Part shown: piece after piece, positions 25,891 to 36,278 of the stretch | Position numbering within the stretch: the stretch's first letter is position 1 | Layout: the number at the start of each line of letters is the position of its first letter | Source of the DNA: Streptomyces longhuiensis | Lineage (GTDB): Bacteria; Actinomycetota; Actinomycetes; Streptomycetales; Streptomycetaceae | Reading direction: 5' to 3' | Length of the DNA stretch: 64,000 nt | Assembly (NCBI RefSeq): GCF_020616555.1 | Contig: NZ_CP085173.1 | Location: 62,001 to 126,000 of the forward strand | Notes under the pieces: generated by a model | What the model was told of the DNA's origin: nothing | The model's database searches: none | Seen by the model: the letters and a program-made list of their open reading frames with translations, nothing else | Program-made: the position numbers and the translations under genes

Positions 25891-27420
25891 TCAGCCCGCG
25901 CTCAGCCTGCCGACCACCGACCGGGCCGCGCGCACGGCAGTCACCGCGCCGGTGAGGGTGGAGTTGCAGACCAGGGCGGTCGGGACGACGCCGCAGCCGG
26001 CCAGGTACAGGTTGTCGAAGTCCCAGACGCGGGTCTGAGGGTCGCAGACGCTGGTGCCGTCGTCGGCGGGACCCATGCGGACGGTGCCGGTCATGTGGAG
26101 CGAGGTGCCGGGCGGGAGGGTCTCGCTGTCGGTCGCGGGGTCGAATCGGCCGAGGCGGCGGCCCGCGCGGAGTTGGGCGGCTCGAGCCTCGTCAAGGAGG
26201 CGGCGATCCTCGTCGGTGTAGTCGAAGACGACGCGCATCTTGGGCATGCCGAGGGCGTCGAGCTCGGTGTCGGAGAACTCGACCCGGTTCGTCTCCTGGA
26301 TCTCGGTGGGGACGTAGAGCGCGATCCCCGCGGAGAACTCGGCAATCCGGCCGCCGCCGTCGACCCGCGCCGTACCGCTGAACTGGCCGTTGAACGGCTG
26401 AGCCTTGCCGCTGTGCGGGAGCCAGTAAGAGGCGTGCCGCCACTCGCTCCCATCGGTGAGCGTCGCACCGGCGAGCTTCGCGCCGTCCAGGGCCACGGCG
26501 TCCGGGTCCACGTGGACGCGGCCGGTCTGGAAGATGTGCTCGTTGAGGTGGCGGCCGAGGGCCCGCGGGCGAATGCCAGAGGCGAAGAGCAATTGCGGGG
26601 TACGGAAGACATCGGCGCACACGACGGTCGCGGCGGCGGTGACGGTGTACTCGCGGCCGGTGGCGATCTCTCGGACGACAGCGCCCCCTACCGTGCCCCC
26701 CTTGTGCAGGAGGCGCATGACCTGGGCGCCGGTGCGCAACTCAAAGTGCGGGTCGTCGCCGTCGGCGATGGCGGGGAAGACCCGGTTGGGGCCGGTGCGC
26801 ACCAGGGCGCCCTCGCCATCCTCGTTAACGGCCATAGGCAGCGCCTGTACCTGGCGGCCAGCCTCCGCGTGCGGCGCGAACACCTCGTTGAGGGCGCACA
26901 TCAGCGCGGTGCGCAGCGGGGACGGGCCCATCGGGTCGGTGTTGACCTGCAGGAGGCGGGACGCCTCAGCGATGTCACGCTGCCAGGCTTCCGGCTCGAT
27001 GAAGTCCGGGATCTCACTGCCCCAGGCGGCAGGGGTGGCGGCGGTCCAGTGGACGCTCATGCCGCCGGTGTTCCAGGCGAGGGCGGCGGCGGGCAGGGCG
27101 TCGGCGTCCTCGCCGATGCCGGCAAGGCGGTACATGCCGGGCTCGCGGTCGGCCACGCCGACGCCCGCGTCGCCGGCGACACTCTCGGCGCCGACGTACA
27201 TGCCCTGGACGCCGGAGGCGATCCGCTCCTGGTGGCGCAGGCGCAGCTCGCCGTCCGGCATGTCGTGCAGGTGCTGGCCGGGTATGGGGCCGAGGACCGG
27301 GCCCGAGTCGAGCATCAGGATGCGGGCGGCGGGAAGGGCGTCGCGGACGAGGCGGGCGACGCCCGCCCCCATGATCCCGCTGCCGACGATGAGCAGGTCG
27401 GGGCGGCTGTCGGCGGGCAC
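25891..27420 (-). CDS. GMC-family FAD oxidoreductase, pyranose/glycoside 3-oxidase-like
   Basis: 509 residues from the GTG at 27420, chosen for the GAGGAGC 6 bases upstream and because the FAD motif LLIVGSGIMGAG (9-20, GxGxxG at 13-18) follows at once. The late TSLHMTGTVRMG and CGVVPTALVCNSTLTGA hold the catalytic His and Asn regions typical of pyranose oxidases and of the FAD-dependent C-glycoside 3-oxidases (CarA type). It probably oxidises a sugar hydroxyl to a keto group. Last gene of a minus-strand cluster with two sugar-isomerase-like proteins and a Gfo/Idh dehydrogenase, a set known to process 3-keto-glycosides. Confidence 0.87.
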   Translation of the reverse strand: MPADSRPDLLIVGSGIMGAGVARLVRDALPAARILMLDSGPVLGPIPGQHLHDMPDGELRLRHQERIASGVQGMYVGAESVAGDAGVGVADREPGMYRLAGIGEDADALPAAALAWNTGGMSVHWTAATPAAWGSEIPDFIEPEAWQRDIAEASRLLQVNTDPMGPSPLRTALMCALNEVFAPHAEAGRQVQALPMAVNEDGEGALVRTGPNRVFPAIADGDDPHFELRTGAQVMRLLHKGGTVGGAVVREIATGREYTVTAAATVVCADVFRTPQLLFASGIRPRALGRHLNEHIFQTGRVHVDPDAVALDGAKLAGATLTDGSEWRHASYWLPHSGKAQPFNGQFSGTARVDGGGRIAEFSAGIALYVPTEIQETNRVEFSDTELDALGMPKMRVVFDYTDEDRRLLDEARAAQLRAGRRLGRFDPATDSETLPPGTSLHMTGTVRMGPADDGTSVCDPQTRVWDFDNLYLAGCGVVPTALVCNSTLTGAVTAVRAARSVVGRLSAG

Positions 27421-27473
27421 GTTGGGCTCCTCAGGATGGGTGTGATGTCTCAGCGGGGCGGGCGGCAGGTGTC

Positions 27474-28370
27474 TCAGTTGTCGAGTGCGAACGTCGACCG
27501 CATCCACCGCGCCGATGCGACCGCGCTCTCATACGGGTCGGTGAGGGCGGGTCGGTCGACCTCGACCATCAGGCACCCGGTGAAGTCGTCGGGCAGGGCG
27601 GAGACGATGCCCGTGAGGTCGAGGTCTCCGCGGCCGGGTTCGGTCCACAGGCCGTCGACGACCGTCCGCTGATAGTCCTGCCCGGCGGCGCGCCCCTGCT
27701 CGGCGACTGCCATCCGCGCGTCCTTGACATGCAGGAACGGGATGCGGCTGCCGTAGTCGGCGACGAGTCCCGCGACGTCCGCGTCCGCCCAGGACAGGTG
27801 CCCCGTGTCCGGGAGGAAGCCCAACTGCTCGGCGGGGAGCGCGTCGAGGACGGTCCGGGTCTCGGACTCCGTCTCGATCCAGGTGCCGACGTGCGGGTGC
27901 AGGGCCGGGCGGACTCCCTCGGCCACCATTGCCTCGGCGAGCCTGCCGAGCAGGTCGGTGAGGGCGGCCACCCGGCCCGCGTCCGGCTCTGTGCCCTGCC
28001 CGGGCCGCAGGATGCGCGGGCCGCCCTTGGTCATGGGCAGGCCGAGTCCGATGTCGGTGAGGCCGAGTTCGGCGTGGTCGCGGGCGGCAGCGGCGGCGGC
28101 CTCGAGCACGGCCGGGGCGTCGGCGGAGTCACCCTCCGAGCGGCAGACGAAGTAGCCGGGGGCCGGCCGCAGTCCGGCGTCGTCGAGCAGCGCCGAGTAG
28201 GCGGCGACCGTGTGCCCGGCGGGGACGGCGGCCATGACGGCATTGAAGCCCGTCTTCTTCACCAGCGCGAGGAGTTCGGCCGGTGGCGGGGCGAGGGTGG
28301 GGTCGAGCCAGCCGTCGTCGGTGGCCCACCACTGGATGGGGTTCAGGGCCAGGGTCATACGGGATGTCAT
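27474..28370 (-). CDS. Xylose-isomerase-like TIM-barrel sugar isomerase/epimerase A
   Basis: 298 residues from the ATG at 28370 with GAGGTAAC upstream. AP endonuclease family 2 fold; the usual divalent-metal ligands can be placed in LHPHVGTWIETESE, LPDTGHLSWADADV, LHVKDARMAV and LMVEVDRPAL. No signal peptide. It lies between the ABC ATPase gene and the GMC oxidase. Likely roles are isomerisation of a keto sugar or eliminative cleavage of a 3-keto-glycoside; sequence does not decide. Confidence 0.85.
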   Translation of the reverse strand: MTSRMTLALNPIQWWATDDGWLDPTLAPPPAELLALVKKTGFNAVMAAVPAGHTVAAYSALLDDAGLRPAPGYFVCRSEGDSADAPAVLEAAAAAARDHAELGLTDIGLGLPMTKGGPRILRPGQGTEPDAGRVAALTDLLGRLAEAMVAEGVRPALHPHVGTWIETESETRTVLDALPAEQLGFLPDTGHLSWADADVAGLVADYGSRIPFLHVKDARMAVAEQGRAAGQDYQRTVVDGLWTEPGRGDLDLTGIVSALPDDFTGCLMVEVDRPALTDPYESAVASARWMRSTFALDN

Positions 28371-28399
28371 GTTCGTTACCTCGGATTCCTGGGAGGGGG

Positions 28400-30493
28400 C
28401 TATCGGCTTGTGGCGGAGGCGAGTTCGCCGGGGAAGTGGCAGGCCGCTCGCTGTCCGTCGCCGACAGCGGTGAGCTGGGGGTCCTTCTCTTTGCACACCG
28501 TCCGCTCCTCGTTGACCTGCGGGCCGATCGGGCAGCGGGTGCGGAAGCGGCAGCCGGAGGGCGGTGCGGCAGGGCTCGGCAGGTCGCCGCCGAGCGTGAT
28601 CCGCTCCCGGCCGCCCTCACCGGGTACGGGCGAGGGGGAGGCGGAGAGAAGCGCGGCCGTGTACGGATGCTGCGGGTTCGCGTACACGGCCTCGGCGGGC
28701 CCGTGTTCGACGATCCGGCCGAGGTACATCACGGCGACGGTGTCGCTGAGGTGACGGACGACGGAGAGGTCGTGGGCGATGAAGAGGTAGCCGACGCCGA
28801 GTTCGGCCTGGATCTCCTCGAGCAGGTTGATGATCTGTGCCTGGACGGAGACGTCGAGCGCGGAGACGGGTTCGTCCAGGATCAGGACGCGCGGCTGCCG
28901 GGCGAGCGCCCGCGCGATGCCGATGCGCTGCCGCTGGCCGCCGGAGAAGGCGTGCGGGTAGCGGTCCAAGTGGTCGTCGCGCAGACCGACCTGGCTCATG
29001 AGTTCGCGTGCCCGCGTCTCTTGTTCCGCGCCCTGGACACCGCTGAGCGCGAGCGCCTCGGCGAGTGACTGGCGGATGGTACGGCGCGGGTTGAGGGAGG
29101 CGTAGGGGTCCTGGAAGAGGTACTGCACATGCGAGCGGACCCGTTCGCGGTCCGGCTCCTCCATGGCGGTCACGTCCTGGCCCTCAACCCTGACCGTCCC
29201 GCCCGCGATTTTGTTGATCCCGACCAGCGCCCGGGACAACGTCGACTTGCCGCAGCCGCTCTCCCCCACGAGGCCGAGCGTCCGCCCCGACTCGACGGTG
29301 AGGCTGATGGAGTCGACCGCGTACACGGCCGGTTCCCGGCCGAACAGTCCGCGCCGCCGCGACCCGACGTCCACCCGGAGGTCGCGGACCTCCAGCAGGG
29401 ACTGGGCGGGAGCCTGTTCAGCACTGCGCACGTCCGCTGCGTCGTCCTCCGGTGCCGTGATCTCGCCTCCGCGCTCGGCGACGAAGCAGGCCGCCAGGTG
29501 CTGGGGCCCGCTGCCGGGGGAGGTCAGCAGCACCGGCTGTTCGCCATGGCAGCGCTCCTCGGCGACCGCGCACCGCTGTGCGAACGCGCACCCGGCCGGC
29601 AGTGCGGCCGGGTCCGGTGGGGCGCCGGGGATGGCTGCAAGGGGGCGCCCGCTGCGGACGTCGTCGATCCGGGGCATCGCGCGCAGCAGGGCGGCCGTGT
29701 AGGGGTGGCTCGGCCGGGCGAAGACCTCCGCCACGCTGCCCTTCTCGACCGTGCGGCCCGCGTACATCACGACCACGTCCGTGCAGAGTTCGGCGACGAC
29801 GCCCATGTCGTGGGTGATGATCGCGACGGCGATGCCGAGTTCGCGGCGGAGCCGGTCGAGCAGGCCGAGGATCTGCGCCTGGATGGTGACGTCAAGGGCG
29901 GTGGTGGGCTCGTCGGCGATGAGGAGGGCGGGGTCGTTGGCGAGCGCGATGGCGATGACGACGCGCTGGCGCATCCCGCCGGAGAACTGGTGCGGATAGT
30001 GGTTGATCTTGGTGTCGACGTCGGGGATGCCTACGGCCTCGAGGAGTTCGCGCGCCCGCTGCCGGGCCTCCGTGCGGCCGTGGCCGTGCGCCGTCATCGC
30101 CTCGACGATCTGCTCGCCGACCCGCATCGTCGGATTGAGGGCGGCCTGCGGATCCTGGAAGACCATGGCGACCTTGCTGCCGCGCCACGTACGCATCTCG
30201 CGCTCGGGAAGGGCGAGCAGGTCGGTGCCGCCGTAACGGATGCTGCCCGCGGTGACTTCGCCGGGGACGCGCAGCATCCGCATCACCGAGCGGGCGGTGA
30301 CGGACTTGCCGGAGCCGGATTCGCCGACGATGCCGAGCACCTGCCCCGGCCGAACCTCGAAGCTCACGTCGTTGACGGCAGTGACCGGGCCGCCGGGCAC
30401 CCGGAACTCGGTACGCAGCCCGTCGACACGGAGCAGCGGTTCCGCCTGCGGCGCCGGGGACTCCGTCCCGGAGGTTTCCTTGGTCGGGCTCAT
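28400..30493 (-). CDS. ABC importer, fused double ATPase (Opp/Dpp D-F type)
   Basis: 697 residues holding two complete ABC ATPases of the peptide/opine/nickel class. The first (about 20-290) has Walker A GESGSGKS (57-64), QFSGGMRQR signature and [12 protein letters not shown]. The second (about 365-690) has [17 protein letters not shown] and [11 protein letters not shown]. Each ends in the Cys-rich tail typical of OppD and OppF ([24 protein letters not shown]). ATG at 30493 overlaps the permease stop (ATGA). In most relatives these are separate genes; the fusion resembles GsiA/DdpDF-like proteins. Confidence 0.93.
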   Translation of the reverse strand: MSPTKETSGTESPAPQAEPLLRVDGLRTEFRVPGGPVTAVNDVSFEVRPGQVLGIVGESGSGKSVTARSVMRMLRVPGEVTAGSIRYGGTDLLALPEREMRTWRGSKVAMVFQDPQAALNPTMRVGEQIVEAMTAHGHGRTEARQRARELLEAVGIPDVDTKINHYPHQFSGGMRQRVVIAIALANDPALLIADEPTTALDVTIQAQILGLLDRLRRELGIAVAIITHDMGVVAELCTDVVVMYAGRTVEKGSVAEVFARPSHPYTAALLRAMPRIDDVRSGRPLAAIPGAPPDPAALPAGCAFAQRCAVAEERCHGEQPVLLTSPGSGPQHLAACFVAERGGEITAPEDDAADVRSAEQAPAQSLLEVRDLRVDVGSRRRGLFGREPAVYAVDSISLTVESGRTLGLVGESGCGKSTLSRALVGINKIAGGTVRVEGQDVTAMEEPDRERVRSHVQYLFQDPYASLNPRRTIRQSLAEALALSGVQGAEQETRARELMSQVGLRDDHLDRYPHAFSGGQRQRIGIARALARQPRVLILDEPVSALDVSVQAQIINLLEEIQAELGVGYLFIAHDLSVVRHLSDTVAVMYLGRIVEHGPAEAVYANPQHPYTAALLSASPSPVPGEGGRERITLGGDLPSPAAPPSGCRFRTRCPIGPQVNEERTVCKEKDPQLTAVGDGQRAACHFPGELASATSR

Positions 30494-31392
30494 TTCCGGT
30501 TCACCGCCTCGTTGAACGCGTCGGACAGCAGGCTGAAGGCGACCGCCAGCAGGAGCAGCAGCAGCGCCGGGCCGACGACATAGGTCGGGGACTGCGTCAC
30601 GAACCGCAGACCGTTGTTGAGGAGCACGCCGAGCGAGGGCGTCGGCGGCTGGATGCCGAGGCCGACGATGGACAGGCCGGCCTCGATGTAGACGCCGACG
30701 ACCATCCACACGGCTGTGTTGACGACGCACGCGTCGAGCGCGTTGGGCAGCACGTGCCGGGTGAGCAGCTGCCACCGCTTCACCCCCAACACCCGTGCCG
30801 CCAGGACGTATTCACGGTCCTGCTGGCTGAGCCACGCGGTGCGGGCGTAGCGTCCGGCCGACGGCAGGCCGCTGATGAAGATGGTGAGGAAGAGAGCGGG
30901 CCAGCCGGCGCCGAGGATGGCGACCAGGCAGACGCCGAGGATGAGTCCGGGAAAGCCGATGATGACGTCGAGGGCGCGCTGGGTCGCCGCGCCGAGCCGT
31001 TCGGAAATTGCGCCGGTCAGTCCGAGGAGGGTGCCGAGGGCCGCGGCGGCGGGCACCGCAGTGAGAATCAGGCTGAGGTCGATGCGCAGGCCGTAGACGG
31101 AGCGGACGAAGATGTCCCGGCCGAATTCGTCGAGGCCGAAGGGGTGGGCGACGGAGGGTCCGGTGAGGGCGGTGGCACCCTGCTGGTCGTAGCCACCGGG
31201 GAAGAGGACGGGCGCGAGGAGTGCGGCGAGGGCGAGGGCGGCGAAGATCACTCCGCCGGTGAGGCCCTTGGGGGTGCGCAGTGCGGAGAGATAGCGGGCG
31301 AGGGTGGGGTTGAGGCGCCGGGCGGCCGGGCGGCTTCGGCCCGTTCCGTCTGCGACTCCGTTTGTGGCTTCGTCTGCTGCGATGGACGTCAT
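30490..31392 (-). CDS. ABC importer permease, DppC type
   Basis: 300 residues; about six membrane helices, an N-terminal cytosolic extension, and the binding-protein-dependent EAA loop (YARTAWLSQQDREYVLAARV then LGVKRWQLLTRHVLPNALD). ATG at 31392 overlaps the DppB-type stop by four bases. Forms the heterodimeric channel with the product of 31389-32342. Confidence 0.93.
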   Translation of the reverse strand: MTSIAADEATNGVADGTGRSRPAARRLNPTLARYLSALRTPKGLTGGVIFAALALAALLAPVLFPGGYDQQGATALTGPSVAHPFGLDEFGRDIFVRSVYGLRIDLSLILTAVPAAAALGTLLGLTGAISERLGAATQRALDVIIGFPGLILGVCLVAILGAGWPALFLTIFISGLPSAGRYARTAWLSQQDREYVLAARVLGVKRWQLLTRHVLPNALDACVVNTAVWMVVGVYIEAGLSIVGLGIQPPTPSLGVLLNNGLRFVTQSPTYVVGPALLLLLLAVAFSLLSDAFNEAVNRK

Positions 31393-32342
31393 GCGGCTTC
31401 TCCCAGTCGGACCCGCGGGTCGATGGCCGCGAGGATGATCTCGGTGAGGATCTGGCACAGCGCGGCGGTCAGTACGATGCCGAGGATGAGTACCTGCAGG
31501 ACGCTGAAGTCGCGGGTCTCCACGCTGGACACGGCGAGCTGTCCGATGCCGTTGCGGCTGAACACCGCCTCGATGATCACGGCCCCGGCGATCAGGTTGC
31601 CGGCCTGCAGACCTACCCCGACCACCGCGCTGCCGACGCTGTTGCGCAGCACATGGCGGCGGGTGATGCGGTGCGGGGCGACGCCTTTCGCCTTGGCCAG
31701 GTCGACGAAGTCCTCGCCGCGTACCTTCGCCATCTCGGTCTGCAGCATCCGTCCGACGACGGCGCCGGGCGCGAGGGCCAGGACGAGGGCGGGCATGAGC
31801 AGGTACTGGATTCCGATCCAGGGGTCGTCGAGGAGGCTGACCTCGCCGCTGGCGGGGAGCCAGCGATGGTAGACGCCGAACAGCAAGATCAGGCCGAGGG
31901 CGAAGAGAAACGAGGGGACGGCGATCAGCAGGCTGCTGGTCATGTCGAGGACGCCGCGCACCCAGCGGCGGCGCTGCCCGCCGCCGATGATCCCGAGGGT
32001 GAGTCCGATCAGGATCACCAACAGGAGCGACATCAGGGCGAGTTCGAGGGTGCTGTCCAGCCGGTCGCCGATCAGGCCGGCGACGCTGCGCTGCAGTCGC
32101 TGGGATTCGCCCAGGTCGCCGTGGAGGAGGCCGGAGATCCAGTCCCAGTACTGCAGGACGAGTGGCCGGTCCAGGCCGAGCTGTTTGCGGATGGCGTCGA
32201 TCTGCGCCTGGGTGGCGTCGGTGCCCGCGATGGAGACGGCGACATCGCCGGGTGCCAACCGGGGCAGCGCGAAGGCGACGGCCGAGCCGGATATCAGAAC
32301 CAGCAAAAGGGAGGGCAGTCTGCCCACGAGATAGCGCAACAT
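31389..32342 (-). CDS. ABC importer permease, DppB type
   Basis: 317 residues. Starts MLRYLVGRLPSLLLVLISGS; N-terminal helix, periplasmic loop with LGLDRPLVLQYWDWISGLLH and GDLGES, then helices and EAA loop (MAKVRGEDFVDLAKAKGVAP). Lies between the binding protein and the DppC-type permease with 4-base coupling downstream. Confidence 0.93.
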   Translation of the reverse strand: MLRYLVGRLPSLLLVLISGSAVAFALPRLAPGDVAVSIAGTDATQAQIDAIRKQLGLDRPLVLQYWDWISGLLHGDLGESQRLQRSVAGLIGDRLDSTLELALMSLLLVILIGLTLGIIGGGQRRRWVRGVLDMTSSLLIAVPSFLFALGLILLFGVYHRWLPASGEVSLLDDPWIGIQYLLMPALVLALAPGAVVGRMLQTEMAKVRGEDFVDLAKAKGVAPHRITRRHVLRNSVGSAVVGVGLQAGNLIAGAVIIEAVFSRNGIGQLAVSSVETRDFSVLQVLILGIVLTAALCQILTEIILAAIDPRVRLGEAA

Positions 32343-32365
32343 GGGGAATCGGTTCCGTCCTTCGC

Positions 32366-33931
32366 CTACCGGGCCCGCGCGAGCCAGACGTGGTTGAGGT
32401 CCATGAATCCCATCTGGGTGTAGGTGATGCCCTGCACCGCGCGGGAGGCGACCGTCATCGACGGCCGAGTGATCAGCGGAACGGCGAACGCCTGGTCCAG
32501 GAAGTGGTCGTTCCAGGCGCGCAGGGCCGCCCTCTGGTCGTGCGCACCAGTGGCGACGGTGAGGCGTCGCGAGAGTGCGGTGTAGCGGTCGTCGCCGTAG
32601 TGGCTGGGGTTGCCGTCCGCGAGGAGTTCGGCGCGGCCGACGACGGCGCCGGCGGGCGAGAGCCCGTTGCTGGCCTGCTGGAGGAAGACCGGTGCGCCCA
32701 TGGTGCCCGACGCGAGGCGTCCGTCGAACTCGGCGGCGGCCAGTGGCACGGCCTTGAGGTCGACGCCGACCGCTTCGAGGTTGTTGCGGACGATCTGGAA
32801 GATGCCGGTGGCTTCGGGGCTGTTGAGGGTGATCATCTCGACGGAGAGGTCCTTCACCCCCGCCTGCGCGAGCAGCTTGCGGGCCTTGTCGGGGTCGTAG
32901 TGGTAGCGCCCGGCCTGCTTCTCGTCGTAGCCGACGGTGTTGGTGCGCCAGGGCAGCGAGGTCGCCGTCGCCTGTCCGCCCTCCACTTGGCTGTCGATCC
33001 GCTCTCGGTCGACCGCGTACTGGAAGGCCTGCCGGACGCGCTTGTCGTCGAAGGGCTTCTTGCTGACGTCGAAGGCGAGCGGGATCGCCGAGCCGCCGGC
33101 GGTGATCAGCTGGAAGCCGGGCTGGCGGCTGAGGGTATAGGCGTCCAGAGCGCCCATGCCGACGCCGTATTGGATGCGGCCGCTGCGGATGGCGGAGATC
33201 ATCGCCGTGGGGTCGGTGATCACGTTGATCTGGATCTTGTCGAGGTGGATGTCGTCGGCGTCCCGGTACTTCGGGTACTTGGTCAGGACGACCTTCCCGC
33301 CCGGCGTCCAGGAGGTCCACTCGAACGGGCCGGTGCCGTCGACGACTTCACCGGCCGCGTACTTGTCGTACGTGGCCGGGTTGAGGACCGGCATGGTCTC
33401 GAAGAGGTCGTAGATGTTCGGCAGCGGCTTGGAGAAGGTCAGCTTCAGCTCGTTGTCACCGACCGCCTTCATGCCCGAAATCACGGCGGCGACCCGCTGG
33501 TTGGCGGCGCCTGTGGCCGGGTCCCGCACCTTCTTCAGTGTGAAGAGGACGTCGGCGGCGGTGAGTTTCGCCCCGCTGTGGAAGGTCACGTCGTCGCGGA
33601 GCACCACGTCCATGCTCCTGCCGTTCGGCGCCACTTTCCACGACTTGGCCAGCACGCCCTGCGGTTTGCCGGTCTTCTGGTCGATGCGGGTCAGCGTCTC
33701 CAGGACCGAGTATTCGGTGAGGATGTTCCCGATCGACGTCTTCAGGAACGAGCCCGGATCCGCGTCCTGCACCTGGGCGGCCACCAGCGTCCCGCCGTCC
33801 TGCGGGGTGTCCGGGACGGTGATGTTCTGCGCCCCCTGCTGCTGCACCGCCGACCTGCAGCCGGACACCATCAGGGCGAGGGCGCACACCACCGTCGCGG
33901 CACCGCCCCACCTCCTTCGCGACCGCACCAT
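32366..33931 (-). CDS. ABC importer substrate-binding lipoprotein (family 5)
   Basis: 521 residues. N-terminal Arg-rich signal with lipobox LMVSGC (Cys25 lipidated). SBP_bac_5 fold: DGGTLVAAQVQDADPGSFLK, DVTFHSGAKLTAADVLFTLK, DGTGPFEWTSW, VRQAFQYAVDRERI. ATG at 33931 with GAGGTCCT upstream. Family 5 proteins bind peptides but also opines, oligosaccharides and glycosides; the neighbouring sugar enzymes favour a glycoside. Confidence 0.92.
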   Translation of the reverse strand: MVRSRRRWGGAATVVCALALMVSGCRSAVQQQGAQNITVPDTPQDGGTLVAAQVQDADPGSFLKTSIGNILTEYSVLETLTRIDQKTGKPQGVLAKSWKVAPNGRSMDVVLRDDVTFHSGAKLTAADVLFTLKKVRDPATGAANQRVAAVISGMKAVGDNELKLTFSKPLPNIYDLFETMPVLNPATYDKYAAGEVVDGTGPFEWTSWTPGGKVVLTKYPKYRDADDIHLDKIQINVITDPTAMISAIRSGRIQYGVGMGALDAYTLSRQPGFQLITAGGSAIPLAFDVSKKPFDDKRVRQAFQYAVDRERIDSQVEGGQATATSLPWRTNTVGYDEKQAGRYHYDPDKARKLLAQAGVKDLSVEMITLNSPEATGIFQIVRNNLEAVGVDLKAVPLAAAEFDGRLASGTMGAPVFLQQASNGLSPAGAVVGRAELLADGNPSHYGDDRYTALSRRLTVATGAHDQRAALRAWNDHFLDQAFAVPLITRPSMTVASRAVQGITYTQMGFMDLNHVWLARAR

Positions 33932-33989
33932 GGAGGACCTCGTTTCTCTTCGATCTGGTTGATCCGGAATGACGTGATGGATTCGCGCC

Positions 33990-34910
33990 TCAGGCGACGA
34001 GGAGCGGGCGCAGGCTGCGGTGGGCGATCTCCAGACCCTGCCGGACGCGGTCGGGGGTGCCGCCCCAGACCGGGTCCTCGTGCTCGACGGAGAGGGTGCC
34101 GGTGAAGCCGTGCTCGTACAGGGCGTCGACAACCGCGTTCCAGTCGACCTGGCCCCGGCCCGGAACGCGGTACCGCCACCAGCCGGTGTCCCAGGGGTCC
34201 TTACGGCCGGTCGCCTTCCCGAAGAAGCCGTAGCGGTCGATGCGGTCGGCCTGGATCTCGATGTCCTTGGCCTGGGCGTGCACGATGCGGTCGGCGTAGG
34301 GGGCGATGGTGGTAACCGGGTCGATGCCGATCCAGGTGAGGTGCGAGGGGTCCCAATTGAGGTAGAACCCGAGGCCGAACATCCACTCCCACAGCTCGGG
34401 CGAGTAGGCAAGGTTGCCGGGGTAGCCGTCCGGGTGCCAGCCCTCCATCACACAGTTCTCGATGACGATGCGGACGTCGCGCTCCCCCGCGTACTCGACG
34501 AGTTCGGGCAGGATCCGCTCGGCCTCGGCGAGGTTCTCGGCGACGGGGCGGGTCCAGTCCCGGCCGACGAAGGTGCCGACGTACGGAACGCCGAGGGCCG
34601 CGGCGGTGTCGATCGCGTGCTTGAGGTGGACGCGGATCTCGGCACGGCGTGCGTGGTCCGGGTGGAGGTTGTTCTCGTAGTAGGCGAGGGCGGATATCGA
34701 CAGGCCGTGGCGGTCGAGGAGCGCGAGGGTGTCGTCCTTCTCGCGGGCGCCGAAGTCGGCGACGGGCAGGTGGGCGGCCTCGAAGTCGCGGCCGCCGGTG
34801 CGCGGCCAGACGGCCACTTCGAGGGCCTCGTAGCCGGTCTTCGCCGCCCAGTCGGCGATCTCGTCGAGAGAGGAATCGGGCAGGCAGGCGGTGAGCATGC
34901 CGAGTTTCAT
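33990..34910 (-). CDS. Xylose-isomerase-like TIM-barrel sugar isomerase/epimerase B
   Basis: 306 residues, ATG with AAGGAG 8-13 bases upstream. Metal-ligand motifs of the fold are clear: VIENCVMEGWHPDGYPGN (Glu), FYLNWDPSHLTWIGIDP (Asp, His), RIVHAQAKDIE (His) and GTLSVEHEDPVWGG (Glu). It is closer than isomerase A to the CarC-type C-deglycosidase subunits and to 3-keto-sugar isomerases. Lies between the Gfo/Idh gene and the binding protein, probably co-transcribed. Confidence 0.88.
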   Translation of the reverse strand: MKLGMLTACLPDSSLDEIADWAAKTGYEALEVAVWPRTGGRDFEAAHLPVADFGAREKDDTLALLDRHGLSISALAYYENNLHPDHARRAEIRVHLKHAIDTAAALGVPYVGTFVGRDWTRPVAENLAEAERILPELVEYAGERDVRIVIENCVMEGWHPDGYPGNLAYSPELWEWMFGLGFYLNWDPSHLTWIGIDPVTTIAPYADRIVHAQAKDIEIQADRIDRYGFFGKATGRKDPWDTGWWRYRVPGRGQVDWNAVVDALYEHGFTGTLSVEHEDPVWGGTPDRVRQGLEIAHRSLRPLLVA

Positions 34911-34954
34911 GACGGAGGCTCCTTGCGGTGATGCACGGGGGTTTTCAGATGGCG

Positions 34955-36118
34955 TCAGGCGGCGGCGAGGGCACGGCGGCTGACGTCGGTCCAGACGCCG
35001 GCGGCGGCTGAGGTCAGCACCGCTTCCACGAGATGGGCCGAGTGCAGTCCGTCGGTGGCGGTGGGCAGCCCGTCCGGCAGGCCGTCTCCCGCGACAGCCT
35101 GATGGACGTCCCGCGTGAAGGCCGTGAAACAGTCGGCGTAGCCCTGGGCGTGACCAGCCGGGAGGTGGGCGAGGCGACGCTGTTCGGCGCTGCCCCGGCC
35201 GGGGTCGCGGACCAGAATGCGGGCGCCGTCCAGACCGCCCAGCCAGGCGCGCTCCGGCTCCTCCTGGTCGAAGACGGCGCTGGCGTGGCTGCCGTCGAGT
35301 TCGAACCAGAGCCGGTTCTTGCGGCCTGCCGACACCTGGGAGACGGTCAGATTCGCAAGGGTGCCTTCGCCGGTCCGCAGCAACAGGACTGCGGCGTCCT
35401 CAGTACTGACGGCGACGCACTCGCCCGCCCCGGTTCCCTGCCGCTCCGGCCCGCCGAAACTAGCCGAACTCCCCACCGGGCGCTGCGCGACGGTGGTCGC
35501 GAGGCAGGCGGTCACCTCGGTGAACTCGACGCCTGCCGTCCACTCGACCAGGTCACACCAGTGGGAGCCGATGTCGGCGAACGCGCGTGACGGACCGCCC
35601 GCGGCCGGGTCGGCGCGCCAGGTGGCGGTGTCGGCTGGGAGCATCCAGTCCTGCAGGTAACTGCCGTGCAGCAGCTGCCAGTTGCCGAACTCACCCGCCA
35701 GTCGGCGGGCCCTGATCTCCCGCACCATCGGGTGGTAGCGGTAGACGAAGGGAACGGCCACGAGCCGGTCCGCGACGCGGGCCGCCTCGACGATGCGTTC
35801 GGCGTCGGCCGCGGAGGTCGCAAGAGGCTTCTCGCACACCAGGTGCTTCCCGGCGCCCAGCACGTCCAGGGCCTGCCGGGCGTGGAGCGTGTTCGGGGTG
35901 CACAGGTGGACGACGTCGACCGCGTCGTCGGCGAGCAGGGCGTCCAGGTCCGGGTAGGCGTGGGGTGCGTCCAGTGCGGCGGCGGCCTGGGTGCTGCGGG
36001 CAGGGGAGGAGCCGAGGACGCCGTGCAGCACACCGCCGGCGGCGCGGACGGCTCTGGCGTGGACGGCTCCGATCATCCCTGTGCCGACGATGGCTGATCG
36101 AGGATGCGGTGTCGTCAT
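34955..36118 (-). CDS. Gfo/Idh/MocA-family sugar dehydrogenase
   Basis: 387 residues from the ATG at 36118 (MTTPHPRSAIVGTGMIGAVH; GGAGG upstream). Rossmann motif GTGMIG near residue 12, the conserved VCEKPLA with catalytic Lys, and DIGSHWCDLVEW in the C-terminal domain. NAD(P)-dependent oxidation or reduction of a sugar; in 3-keto-glycoside pathways this family recycles the keto sugar. First gene of the minus-strand cluster, divergent from the ROK repressor. Confidence 0.92.
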   Translation of the reverse strand: MTTPHPRSAIVGTGMIGAVHARAVRAAGGVLHGVLGSSPARSTQAAAALDAPHAYPDLDALLADDAVDVVHLCTPNTLHARQALDVLGAGKHLVCEKPLATSAADAERIVEAARVADRLVAVPFVYRYHPMVREIRARRLAGEFGNWQLLHGSYLQDWMLPADTATWRADPAAGGPSRAFADIGSHWCDLVEWTAGVEFTEVTACLATTVAQRPVGSSASFGGPERQGTGAGECVAVSTEDAAVLLLRTGEGTLANLTVSQVSAGRKNRLWFELDGSHASAVFDQEEPERAWLGGLDGARILVRDPGRGSAEQRRLAHLPAGHAQGYADCFTAFTRDVHQAVAGDGLPDGLPTATDGLHSAHLVEAVLTSAAAGVWTDVSRRALAAA

Positions 36119-36278
36119 GCTGAGCCTCCGTGGAGCATTTGCTGCGTTGCTTGTCGCGTCTTCGTAGGTGGTTGTGTCGCCGTCGGTAATTGCGTCCTGC
36201 TGAGCGCTTTTCGGCCACCCCGTTCTACGGAGAGCTTTGTTCAGGCTCTGGACGACCACAAGATGCCTTCTTTAGTTT

